Of a stretch of 64,000 nucleotides of DNA, positions 33,531 to 42,387 are shown piece by piece. The stretch lies in contig NZ_FODV01000001.1 of NCBI RefSeq assembly GCF_900110465.1, positions 496,001-560,000 of the forward strand, in the 5' to 3' direction. The notes beneath the pieces were generated by a model. The model worked only from the letters and a program-made list of their open reading frames with translations. It had not been told where the DNA came from and ran no database searches. Made by a program: the position numbers and the translations under genes. Position 1 is the first letter of the stretch; each line of letters starts with the position of its first letter. This DNA comes from Halogranum amylolyticum (GTDB lineage: Archaea > Halobacteriota > Halobacteria > Halobacteriales > Haloferacaceae).

Positions 33531-35273
33531 TCAGTCGCCGGCCGACTCCTCGGGTGTCTGAATGTCGGTCACGATCTCGCCGGACTCTCTGCTCACTTCG
33601 ACGTCGTCGTCTTCGGAGATCTCCTCGACCCTGTCGCTGAACGCCTCGGATTCGAGTATCTCCAGTTCGTGATCTAATCCGAGATAGATCGTGTACACCA
33701 TCAGCAACAGCACCGCCGCGAACGGTAACCCCGTCGTGATGGAGGCGGTTCGGAGCGCGTTCAACCCGTTTCCGAGCAGCAAGACGGCGGCGACGGCACC
33801 CTCGGTGATCGCCCACATCACTCGCTGGCTCTTCGGGACGTCGTGTTTACCACCGGCGGTCAGATGGTCGATGACGAGCGACCCTGAGTCCGACGACGTG
33901 ACGAAGAACGTTCCCAAGAGCAGCGTCGCGACGACGGCGCTGAGGAGCGTCAGCGGGTAGAACGACAGCAGCTCGAACAGCGCGACCGCCTGCCCCTGTT
34001 CGCTGAGCGGATCGACGATCCCCCCCGCTTGTCGGTGGAGTTCGACGAACAGCGCCGACCCGCCGAACGCCGACACCCAGAGAAACGAGACCAGCGAGGG
34101 AATCACCAACACGCCGCCGATGAACTCGCGGATCGTCCGTCCCTTCGAGATACGGGCGATGAACAGGCCGACGAACGGCGACCACGCGATCCAGAACCCC
34201 CAGTAGAAGATGGTCCAGGTGTGTTGCCAGGTCGGATCGCCGGCGGCGAACGACTCGGTGTAGAAGCTCAGCTCGAGGAAGTTCCCGAGGTAGACCCCGA
34301 GTCCCCCGACGAGCGCGTCGAGGACGAACTGCGTCGGTCCGGCGAGGATCATGAAGCCGAGCAGCGCGAACATCAGATAGACGTTGACCTTGCTCAGCCG
34401 TTTGACGCCACCTTCGAGACCGGCCGCGACCGACAGCGTCGCGACTGCTGTGATGAGTGCGATGAGCGATATCTGGACCCAGATGGTAGTCGGGACGTTC
34501 GACCCGAAGAAGTTGGCGGCGACGAAGGCGAGACCGGTATTCATCTGCTTGACGCCCAGTCCGAGCGCCGTCGCCAACCCGAACAGGGTCGCGAACACCG
34601 CCGTGAGGTCGATGAGATGTCCCGGCCAGCCGTAGATCCGCTTACCGAGCAGCGGCCAGAAGATCGACCGGAACGTCAGCGGGAGACCGCGGTTGAACGA
34701 GAAGAACGCCAACCCGAGTCCGACGAGCCCGTAGATGGCCCACGGGTGGAGCCCCCAGTGGAAGTAGGTGATGCCGAGGGCGGCACCGCCGGCGGCGGCG
34801 GTGCTCTCGCCGAAGTCGAAGAACGACCCGCCGCCGGAGGCGAAGTGCTCCATCGGCTCTGCGACGCCGAAGAACAGGAGGCCGATCCCCATCCCGGCGC
34901 TGAACAGCATCGCCATCCACTCGAAGTCGTCGAACTCCTTTTCGGCCTCGGGACCGCCGATCCGAATCATCCCGTACTTGCTCAACGCGAAGAAGCCGAG
35001 CGCGAGGATGATGACGTTGACCGCCAGCACGTAGAACCAGCCGAACGTCTCGTTGATGAAGTCGAAGATCCCCTGATAGATCGTCGCGGCCTGGTCTCCC
35101 AGTCCGAGCGTGAGTGCGATGAAGAGGACGATTATCGCCAGCGAGACCGGAAACACCACCGGATGGACGTCGAGTCCGAACCGCTGGACGTTGTCGTCGC
35201 CCGGCTCTCTGTCGGTGTCGGGGTGGAACACCTCCACCTGCAGTTTGCCGAGGATCCGGTCGCCGTCAGTCAT
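33531..35273 (-). CDS. BCCT family betaine/choline/carnitine transporter
   Basis: 580-residue secondary transporter with twelve spans, expected to import glycine betaine or a related osmolyte with Na+ or H+. Family marks are GMGIGLLFFGVAEPMEHFAS (Gly-rich helix) and the Trp-rich FYWGFWIAWSPFVGLFIARI (about residues 350-369). The N terminus is cytoplasmic and acidic; the C-terminal tail carries acidic residues typical of osmosensing BCCTs. An SD-like GAGGGAG lies 5-11 bases before ATG 35273; GTG 35312 is an alternative. Confidence 0.92.
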   Translation of the reverse strand: MTDGDRILGKLQVEVFHPDTDREPGDDNVQRFGLDVHPVVFPVSLAIIVLFIALTLGLGDQAATIYQGIFDFINETFGWFYVLAVNVIILALGFFALSKYGMIRIGGPEAEKEFDDFEWMAMLFSAGMGIGLLFFGVAEPMEHFASGGGSFFDFGESTAAAGGAALGITYFHWGLHPWAIYGLVGLGLAFFSFNRGLPLTFRSIFWPLLGKRIYGWPGHLIDLTAVFATLFGLATALGLGVKQMNTGLAFVAANFFGSNVPTTIWVQISLIALITAVATLSVAAGLEGGVKRLSKVNVYLMFALLGFMILAGPTQFVLDALVGGLGVYLGNFLELSFYTESFAAGDPTWQHTWTIFYWGFWIAWSPFVGLFIARISKGRTIREFIGGVLVIPSLVSFLWVSAFGGSALFVELHRQAGGIVDPLSEQGQAVALFELLSFYPLTLLSAVVATLLLGTFFVTSSDSGSLVIDHLTAGGKHDVPKSQRVMWAITEGAVAAVLLLGNGLNALRTASITTGLPFAAVLLLMVYTIYLGLDHELEILESEAFSDRVEEISEDDDVEVSRESGEIVTDIQTPEESAGD

Positions 35274-35691
35274 TCGCTCCCTCGTGGCCGGGGGTGTCGC
35301 AGAGTAGTGCACACATATGTCTTGAATGATGTGTTGGTTTGTGGTTCACACCGTCGGAGGGGACAACTGCTGGACGCGAAGCGAGACGAGACGGAGCCAC
35401 CGGCGCGACCGAGGGCCGGAGTCGAGCGCAGTCGCCCGGAGACAGATATGTCGACCGTTCGACTAGACTCTTCGCCGTCTCGGTGCTCTGCATCCGCACC
35501 GTCGGTGTGGTGTCTCTGTATAAGGACGTAACGAGTAGTCGTTTCGCTGGCGGTCGGGTAAGAGTTGTGGCCACCCTTCTTCTGCGGAGACAGTCGCCGT
35601 CCGGTCCCGAGTCGTCTGCCGCGTCCCGTGATCGCTCTCTGCGTGCCCGATGTCCGAGAGGTTATCCGTCACTCGTTCGTCGAGACGGTGT

Positions 35692-36534
35692 ATGGACGGC
35701 AGTGAGTCGTCGGAGGCACCACGGGAGTTTCGCGAGCAGGTGCAGTTCTATCTGCTGGACCACAGAACCTCCCTGGGAAGACTCATCGACGTCGGACTGC
35801 TGACGCTGAACCTGGTGTTCATCGCCGTCTTCGTCCTCCAGACGTACTCCTTCTCACCGACGACGGAGTCGTTGCTGTGGTGGGTCGAGGAGACCGTCGT
35901 GTTCGTCTTCACCGTCGAGTACCTGCTCCGGCTCTACGGTGCCCGAGATAGAGTCGACGAGTTCACCGACCCGTACACCGTCGCCGACCTATTGTCGATC
36001 CTCCCGACGCTGTCGTTGGTGTTCTCACCGGCCGCAGTCGTGGGACTCGACATCGGCTTCCTTCGGGCCGTTCGCGTCGTCCGAGTGCTTCGGTTCTACC
36101 GGTTCACGCGGGACGAAGAGTTCTTCTTCGGCGTCGTCTCCGACGAGACGCTCCGCGTCGTCAAACTCCTGTTGACCGTGTTGTCGCTGTTCTTCGTCAC
36201 TGCCGGTCTGTTCTACAGCGCCGAGGTGGATGTGAACCCGGGCGTCGAGACCTTCGGTGACGCCTTCTACTACATTGTCGTGACGCTGACGACCGTCGGC
36301 TTCGGCGACATCACTCCCACGACCAGTGCCGGCCGCTGGATAACGGTAGCGGGCATCATCGCTGCGATCATTCTCGTCCCGTGGCAGGCGGGAAAGATCG
36401 TCCGAGAGTGGACGAACCGAGATAGGGTGAACGTCACGTGTCCGAGCTGCGGACTCGCCTATCACGATCCGGACGCCTCACACTGCAAGTCCTGCGGTCA
36501 CGTCATCTACCAGGAGTTCGACTCGAGACGGTAG
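35692..36534 (+). CDS. Voltage-gated K+-channel-like protein with C-terminal zinc ribbon
   Basis: 280 residues with the six-span plan. S4 has arginines at every third position (RAVRVVRVLRFYRFTR, about residues 125-140), and the pore carries the K+ filter TTVGFGD (about 200-206). After S6 the chain ends in a zinc-ribbon-like domain, CPSC..CKSC (about 250-268), instead of an RCK domain. That tail could sense redox state or metal or bind partners. The 418-bp gap before it (35274-35691) contains no recognisable gene. Confidence 0.88.
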   Translation: MDGSESSEAPREFREQVQFYLLDHRTSLGRLIDVGLLTLNLVFIAVFVLQTYSFSPTTESLLWWVEETVVFVFTVEYLLRLYGARDRVDEFTDPYTVADLLSILPTLSLVFSPAAVVGLDIGFLRAVRVVRVLRFYRFTRDEEFFFGVVSDETLRVVKLLLTVLSLFFVTAGLFYSAEVDVNPGVETFGDAFYYIVVTLTTVGFGDITPTTSAGRWITVAGIIAAIILVPWQAGKIVREWTNRDRVNVTCPSCGLAYHDPDASHCKSCGHVIYQEFDSRR

Positions 36535-36669
36535 CACGGCGTTGAGAGACGTCGGTCGACACTCGACTGTCGACCGTCGATTCGTCGATTGTCGAACGAA
36601 ACGCGCCGAAGAAGACCAGTTATCCGTGAGGAGCGAGGTAGTCGAGATAGCGGCTCGAAGAGATCAACT

Positions 36670-38127
36670 ATGTCTGGTAAGTACGACCTCGTTATCGTCG
36701 GTGGCGGTATCAGCGGTGCGTCGCTCCTGTACGCGACCGCGAAGTTCACCGACATCGACTCCATCGCACTGATCGAGAAGGAATCCGAGATCGCGGCGAT
36801 CAACTCCCACAGCACGAACAACTCCCAGACGCTCCACTTCGGCGACATCGAGACCAACTACACGCTCGAGAAGGCCGAAGAGGTGAAGGAGGGCGCGGAG
36901 ATACTCGCCGGCTACCTGGAGAACTACGACGCCGACCGCGACCTGCACGACCGGCGCAGCAAGATGGTGCTCGGCGTCGGCGACGAGGAGGTCGACGCGC
37001 TCGAACGCCGCTACCACGACGAGGGGTTCGGCGACCTCTTCCCGAAGCTCCGATCGATCGGCCGCGAGGAGATCGCCGAGATCGAACCGAAGGTCGTCGA
37101 GGGGCGCGACCCCGAGACTGAGATGCGTGCGCTCCAGACGCCCGACGGCTACGTCGTCGACTACGGCGGCGTGACGAAGTCACTCGTCGAACGCGCAGCG
37201 GACGAGACGGGCGTCGACGTCTACACCGGCACCGAAGTGTCCGACATCACGCCGACGCTCGACGGTTACACCATGGCTACGAGCGAGGGGCGGTTCGACT
37301 GTGACGTCGCCGTCGTCGCCGCCGGCTCGCACAGCCTCCAGATCGCGAAGGAGCTCGGATACGGCGAGGACAAGGTGCTGCTCCCCGTCGCCGGGAGCTT
37401 CTTCCTCGCCGACGACCTCCTGAACGGAAAGGTGTACACGCTGCAGATGAAGAAGCTCCCGTTCGCCGCCGTCCACGGCGACGCGGACGTCCACGACCCC
37501 AGTATCACCCGGTTCGGTCCGACCGCGAAGCTCGTACCCACACTCGAGCGGGGTCGCATCTCCACGGTCGGCGACTTCCTCGACGTGTTCGGCCTGAACG
37601 CGGCGGCGTTCCTCAGCTACGCCCACATCCTCTCCGACCGGATCCTGCTGCCGTACGTCCTCAAGAACCTCGTGTACGACCTCCCCGAGGTCGGCCCGCG
37701 AGCGTTCCTCCCGCACGTCCAGAAGGTCGTCCCGAGCGTCGAGCTCGACGACATCGAGCGCGCGAAGGGGTACGGCGGGGTCCGTCCACAGATCGTCGAC
37801 ACGAAGGAGAAGTCACTCGACATGGGCGAGGCGAAGATCGTCGGCGACGACATCATCTTCAACATCACGCCGTCGCCGGGCGCCTCGACCTGTCTCAAGA
37901 ACGCGATGAAGGACACGCGGATGCTGATGGAGTTCTTCGACGACGAGTACGAGTTCGACGAGTCGGCGTTCCGTGCGGACACCATCGAACAGTTCCCCCG
38001 TGGGGAGGACACCGACGACGTGTCCGCCGGTGACGCGGACTCCGCCGAGGCCGATGCCGACGAGGAGACGGCGGAGAGCGACGACTCCTCCGATACGGTC
38101 GACGACGTCCCGGCCGCAGACGACTGA
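36670..38127 (+). CDS. FAD-dependent malate:quinone oxidoreductase-like protein
   Basis: 485-residue flavoprotein. VIVGGGISGASLLYATAKF (residues 8-26) binds FAD; INSHSTNNSQTLHFGDIETN (about 46-65) and FNITPSPGASTCLKNAM (about 396-412) resemble Mqo, the peripheral membrane enzyme passing malate electrons to quinone. The last 50 residues are a disordered acidic tail not found in bacterial Mqo. Haloarchaeal members are often annotated only as FAD-dependent oxidoreductase, so the malate substrate is likely but not certain. Confidence 0.72.
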   Translation: MSGKYDLVIVGGGISGASLLYATAKFTDIDSIALIEKESEIAAINSHSTNNSQTLHFGDIETNYTLEKAEEVKEGAEILAGYLENYDADRDLHDRRSKMVLGVGDEEVDALERRYHDEGFGDLFPKLRSIGREEIAEIEPKVVEGRDPETEMRALQTPDGYVVDYGGVTKSLVERAADETGVDVYTGTEVSDITPTLDGYTMATSEGRFDCDVAVVAAGSHSLQIAKELGYGEDKVLLPVAGSFFLADDLLNGKVYTLQMKKLPFAAVHGDADVHDPSITRFGPTAKLVPTLERGRISTVGDFLDVFGLNAAAFLSYAHILSDRILLPYVLKNLVYDLPEVGPRAFLPHVQKVVPSVELDDIERAKGYGGVRPQIVDTKEKSLDMGEAKIVGDDIIFNITPSPGASTCLKNAMKDTRMLMEFFDDEYEFDESAFRADTIEQFPRGEDTDDVSAGDADSAEADADEETAESDDSSDTVDDVPAADD

Positions 38128-38198
38128 CGAGGTCGGGGATCGACTCTGATGCCTGCCGGACACACAGGACGTGCGTGTGAGGACGTGAGAGAGACGGC

Positions 38199-39185
38199 TC
38201 AGATCCACTCCTGTCGCCGGAAGTGGACGAGTAGCAGCCCGGCGAGCATCCCCATCCCGAGCATCGTCGCCGGATAGCCGAACGTCCAGTAGAGCTCCGG
38301 CATCGCGTAGGGCGTGTCCGCGAAGTTCATCCCGTAGACGCCGACGACGAACGTGAGCGGGATGAAGATGGTCGCGACGACCGTGAGTGTCTTCATCACC
38401 TCGTTGGTCGACTGTGAGACCGTGTTCAGGTAGATGTCGCGAGAGCCGCCGGTGAGGTCGCGGTACGTCTCGATGAGGTCGACTACCTGAACGAGGTGGT
38501 CGTAGACGTCGCGGAAGTACTTCTCGTTTCGCTCTGCGACCTGTGGGATGTCGCCCCGCGAGAGGTACGCGATGGCCTCGCGGGCAGGCCACGCCACCTT
38601 GCGGAACGCGAGCAGGTCGCGGCGGACGGCGTTGAGCTCTTCGAGCAGCTCCGGGTCCGGTTCCTCGAGGACGCGTTCTTCGATGGCCTCGATGTCGTCT
38701 TCGATCTCGTCGAGGACGTCGAAGTACTCGTCGACGACGGTGTCCATGATTCGGTAGGCGAGAAAGTCCGTCCCGCGGTTGGCGAACCGACGACCATCGT
38801 TCGTCCACCGCGACGCGGCGGGACTAACGACGTCGACGTCGACGGTCGACATCGTCACCAGCCACTCCTCGCCGACGAAGAACCCGACCGGGTTCGTCCG
38901 GACCTCCTTGTGGAAGGCGATGTCGTCGCGCTGGCTGAGGTGCGCCGTCTTCAACAGGACGAACGTGTGCGTCTGGTACTCCTCCGTCTTCGGTCGCGTC
39001 TGCTCGTTTCGGACGTCCTCGACGGCCAACTGGTGGATGCCGAAGCGGTCTCTGAGCGTCCGCATCTCGGCCGGTTCGGCGTCGTCGGCGTGGACCCACG
39101 TCTCGCCGGGCGCACCGAGCGCGGCGTCGACGTCGTCGTACCGTTCGACGCCGTCGCTGGTGTACACCATCGCGTGGAGGCTCAT
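38199..39185 (-). CDS. corA: CorA magnesium/cobalt channel
   Basis: 328-residue CorA with a cytoplasmic alpha-beta funnel and two C-terminal spans; the selectivity motif GMN is in FVVGVYGMNFADTPYAMPELYW (about residues 285-306). Its ATG 39185 overlaps the stop of a 56-residue membrane protein (ATGA), so the two are translated together. Much longer in-frame upstream sequence is a shadow of the stress gene. Confidence 0.93.
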   Translation of the reverse strand: MSLHAMVYTSDGVERYDDVDAALGAPGETWVHADDAEPAEMRTLRDRFGIHQLAVEDVRNEQTRPKTEEYQTHTFVLLKTAHLSQRDDIAFHKEVRTNPVGFFVGEEWLVTMSTVDVDVVSPAASRWTNDGRRFANRGTDFLAYRIMDTVVDEYFDVLDEIEDDIEAIEERVLEEPDPELLEELNAVRRDLLAFRKVAWPAREAIAYLSRGDIPQVAERNEKYFRDVYDHLVQVVDLIETYRDLTGGSRDIYLNTVSQSTNEVMKTLTVVATIFIPLTFVVGVYGMNFADTPYAMPELYWTFGYPATMLGMGMLAGLLLVHFRRQEWI

Positions 39186-39352
39186 GGTTCGCCGCTCGCT
39201 CTCGTCTGGTGACCGATCGCGATGAGCGTGATACCGACCATGACGGCCGTGATCGAGAACGACCGTCCGGGGTACGAAACGTAGATGCCGGCGACGTAGC
39301 CGAGGAAGCCGGCGGTGGACAGCCCGACTCCCGCGAGTGTGCGCCACTCCAT
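39182..39352 (-). CDS. Small two-span membrane protein coupled to corA (56 aa)
   Basis: MEWRTLAGVGLSTAGFLGYV begins a protein with two hydrophobic segments (about residues 5-22 and 33-48) and a charged tail ending RASGEP. Stop and corA start overlap as ATGA, which supports expression and a common role, for example as an accessory or regulatory subunit of the channel. No known family. Confidence 0.55.
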   Translation of the reverse strand: MEWRTLAGVGLSTAGFLGYVAGIYVSYPGRSFSITAVMVGITLIAIGHQTRASGEP

Positions 39353-39446
39353 GGTCGTAGCATCCGGTCGCGCTTAGATGAATATGTGGGCGATCGAGGC
39401 TCCGGACGGGGGCTAGTTTCTTGCCCCGTCGTGGTGAATTGGTGAC

Positions 39447-39899
39447 ATGGTCCTGCTCGTCCCGTTCGACGGTTCGGTGCTCTCGCGCGCGGCGCTCACT
39501 CGCGCGAAACAGTACGCCGAGTACACCGGCGAGGAACTGCTCGCGCTCACGGTGATCCCCGACGACCCCGACATCGCACGCGAACGCGGCTGGCTCGACC
39601 CCTCGGACACGTTCGACGAGGGCGTCATCAGCCGCAAACTCCGACAGGAGATCCACGACATCGCACCCGAGGCGACCCACCGGAGCGAACTCGTCGAGAA
39701 CGACGACCCGGTGGCGACGACGACGATGGACGTCGTCCGGAAGATCCGACAGGTCGCCGCCGAGGTGGACGCGAGCGTCCTCTTCCTCGGCAGTGAGAAC
39801 GCCGGTCGCGTCTCCGCGCCGCTGACCAGCGTCGGCAACCCGCTGTCGGAGGATCCTGGGTACGACGTCTTCATCGTCCGCCATCCGAACAACGAGTAG
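39447..39899 (+). CDS. Universal stress protein-like
   Basis: 150 residues with a Usp-type N terminus (MVLLVPFDGSVLSRAALTRA) and C terminus (VDASVLFLGSENAGRVSAPL ... YDVFIVRHP). The ATP-binding G-x2-G-x9-G-S/T pattern is not intact (GSENAGRVSAPLTSVGNP), so it may bind nucleotide poorly. Has its own promoter region divergent from the corA pair. Confidence 0.8.
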   Translation: MVLLVPFDGSVLSRAALTRAKQYAEYTGEELLALTVIPDDPDIARERGWLDPSDTFDEGVISRKLRQEIHDIAPEATHRSELVENDDPVATTTMDVVRKIRQVAAEVDASVLFLGSENAGRVSAPLTSVGNPLSEDPGYDVFIVRHPNNE

Positions 39900-40000
39900 C
39901 AGAAGTATTCAGACTTCTACTCGAGCTGCGCTCCGTGAGTTATCAGAAACAGCGTGCTGAGTAGAGCGCGCATAGTCAGCATCGTAATCTCTGAACCACA

Positions 40001-40453
40001 TCAGTCACGAGAATAGCCGGGGATTGAGATAGTGTCACGAGTGTTACTAAAGTTAGCAAATACATCGCCTGCCCGTTTGACGACTGCTTCAAACTGAAGA
40101 GTATCGTTTCCGACATCGTCACTCAGAGTGTTTGTCGAGACGACTTCGAGATTATCGTGGGTTTGGGAGTGAGCTGTTAAACTATAGAATCCGGGGCCAG
40201 TCTCAAAATCATCTACAATCACTGTGTCACCAGATTCTGGAAGGTCGTAACTGCCCCAAACGGGCCGTTCAGTAGAGCCGTCGCGTGGTGCATAAACAAG
40301 GGTCAAATCCATCTGTTCAGGTTGTCCTGTGTCTGATCGGAGAACGATTCGGTCAACCGTTGCCTGTCCTTCATCAGAAGACGAAGAACAACCAGCAAGT
40401 CCAGATAACGTTCCCAAACCAAGTGTCCCAGAGAGGAGGGCTCGACGACGCAT
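40001..40453 (-). CDS. Putative Tat-exported lipoprotein in an AT-rich patch
   Basis: 150 residues starting MRRRALLSGTLGLGTLSGLAGCSSSSD: a Tat-like RRR start, hydrophobic stretch and haloarchaeal lipobox LAGC, with Cys22 to be lipidated. The mature part is beta-rich (DRIVLRSDTGQPEQMDLTLV) and has no family I know. The gene and both flanks (39900-40600) are clearly richer in A+T than the neighbours and use A/T-ending codons, which points to recent transfer. Confidence 0.7.
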   Translation of the reverse strand: MRRRALLSGTLGLGTLSGLAGCSSSSDEGQATVDRIVLRSDTGQPEQMDLTLVYAPRDGSTERPVWGSYDLPESGDTVIVDDFETGPGFYSLTAHSQTHDNLEVVSTNTLSDDVGNDTLQFEAVVKRAGDVFANFSNTRDTISIPGYSRD

Positions 40454-40607
40454 ATTCGATCAAAAGTTTTGATGCATGAAATGTTTTGCTGAACTGAAGT
40501 TTACAGTCCAACAGCCACGCTCACTGTGCTGAACTCACCCTCTCTATTCAGCGCGCAGATCTCAGGATGGCGGAAACTCGTGACGCCGAAGAGTACGAGG
40601 ACTTCCG

Positions 40608-42242
40608 CTACCCAGTATAAGCCGAGTCGACGGCAGCCGTCTGTCCACCGGGCGTCTCCGTCGTCACCCGCCCGGCAGCGACGCTCTCGTTGGCGTCCGT
40701 CTCCTCGACGACGTACCGCTGGCCCACCATCGGGTCCAACAGGCTGTCGACCGGCGCTTTGTCGTCGCGGAGGACGGGAACGTCGCCGGTCCGCTCGTCG
40801 GTCCGGTACGACGCGAGCTGCGTCGACAGGTCGATGCCGACGTCGCGCTCCCGGTTTCGGGTCTGGAGCTCCGCCTGCGTGAGCCGCGTGTCCTGCTTGG
40901 TCGCGACGACCTCGATGTTCTGGACGACGACGCCGCCGACGGTCGGGAAGCTGTACACCTGCGGGAACACCTCCCGTATCGTCTTGTACTCGGCGCGGTA
41001 GAACTGCGAGGCCGGCCCGCTGGGCGCGGAGATAACATTCGCAAAGAGCACGCCGTCGTCGGCGAGGCGGTCGGAGGCCAACTGCATGAACTCCACCGTC
41101 GTCAGCTGGAACGGCACCTTGTCCTTCTTGTAGGCGTCGAGGACGACGAGGTCGTACGTCTCGTCGGTCTGCTGGAGGTACTGGCGGGCGTCCATCGTAT
41201 GGACGTTCAGCCGCTCTCCCTCCTCGACGTGGAAGTACTCCTTGGCGACGTCGACCACCTCCGGGTCGATCTCCACCACGTCGACGGTGACGTTCGGGTA
41301 GGTGTCGAGGAAGACTCGCGGTCCGGTGAACCCGCCGCCGCCGACGAACAGCACGCGGTCGATGTCGTCGGGGTCGTCGGCGAACAGGTACGGCGCGTGG
41401 AAGTAGGAGGTGTAGTCGAAGACGTGTCGCGTCGGGTCGCTCTTGTCCATCGCGCTGTGGGGTTGGCCGTCGAGGTAGAGCGTCCGCGTGTCGCCGGAGT
41501 CGACGACGCGGAGCTCCTGGTAGGGGGTCTGCGTCTCGTAGACGACGTTGCCGCCGACGCCGAGCCCGACGCTCCCCGTCGCCGCCGCGACGAGGAGTGC
41601 GACTGTGATGCCGAGACTCCACAGCGCCTCGTCGCGGTCGACGGTCGGCGTCGCGATGGCGACGGCCGTCCCGACCGAGAGGAGGCCGAACAGGAGGGCG
41701 ATCTGGTTGATGCTCAAGGCAGGGATGAGGAGAAACGTCGTCGCGAACGCGCCGACGATGCTGCCGACGGTGCCGACGGCGTAGACGTGGCCGGAGGCCG
41801 CACCGATCTCGGACCGTCCGGAAAGCTCCGCGGCGTAGGGGCTGACGTACCCCAGGAGATACGTCGGCGGGCCGAACAGGACGACGATCCCCGGGATGGA
41901 CGCGAACCGACTCGGCAGCGGGAGCGTCGACGTCGCCTGCAGCAGCACGTCGCCGAAGACGATCAGTCCGGCGACGTAGAGCGCCGACACGAGGAAGACG
42001 CCGACCAGTCGCCGGTTGGAGGCGTGCACCGCCGCCCGTTTGCCGCCGCGGTGGTAGCCGAGACTGAGCGCGGCGAGGAAGACGCCGATGATGCTCCCCC
42101 ACGTATAGATGCTGCTGCCGAACTCCGGGGCGATCATCCGGCCGGCGAGGATCTCCAGTCCCATGCTGGCGACGCCGGAGACGAACACCGCGAGTTCGGG
42201 GCGTGACAGGCGAAGCGAGGAGACGGAGGGCGTCGAAGCCAT
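40608..42242 (-). CDS. Membrane-fused spermidine synthase-like protein
   Basis: 544 residues: an N-terminal membrane half of about eight spans (MGLEILAGRMIAPEFGSSIY near residue 24) fused to a spermidine-synthase Rossmann domain (LFVGGGGFTGPRVFLDTYPN, VDVVEIDPEVVDVAKEYF, DLVVLDAYKKDKVPFQLTT). The family is common in prokaryotes; aminopropyl transfer is unproven, and some members may methylate or modify other substrates. ATG 42242 is supported by the TATA-like GTTAATAG (42266-42273) 24-31 bp upstream. Confidence 0.82.
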   Translation of the reverse strand: MASTPSVSSLRLSRPELAVFVSGVASMGLEILAGRMIAPEFGSSIYTWGSIIGVFLAALSLGYHRGGKRAAVHASNRRLVGVFLVSALYVAGLIVFGDVLLQATSTLPLPSRFASIPGIVVLFGPPTYLLGYVSPYAAELSGRSEIGAASGHVYAVGTVGSIVGAFATTFLLIPALSINQIALLFGLLSVGTAVAIATPTVDRDEALWSLGITVALLVAAATGSVGLGVGGNVVYETQTPYQELRVVDSGDTRTLYLDGQPHSAMDKSDPTRHVFDYTSYFHAPYLFADDPDDIDRVLFVGGGGFTGPRVFLDTYPNVTVDVVEIDPEVVDVAKEYFHVEEGERLNVHTMDARQYLQQTDETYDLVVLDAYKKDKVPFQLTTVEFMQLASDRLADDGVLFANVISAPSGPASQFYRAEYKTIREVFPQVYSFPTVGGVVVQNIEVVATKQDTRLTQAELQTRNRERDVGIDLSTQLASYRTDERTGDVPVLRDDKAPVDSLLDPMVGQRYVVEETDANESVAAGRVTTETPGGQTAAVDSAYTG

Positions 42243-42387
42243 GTCGCTAGCAGAAGGAGAGGCCGCTATTAACTGTTGGACCCGCGGCCACCGCCTCCGG
42301 TGCGTCCGAGCGGTGGACAAGGTGTGACGACGGTCCGCCCACGGTATCGTCGTCATCGCGGCACGTCGGCCGCCCCGACGACTGCAC

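Noticed and set aside
34029..35531. 500-codon plus-strand frame opposite the BCCT transporter
   Set aside because: Shadow of a confidently identified gene; composition is typical of an antisense frame.
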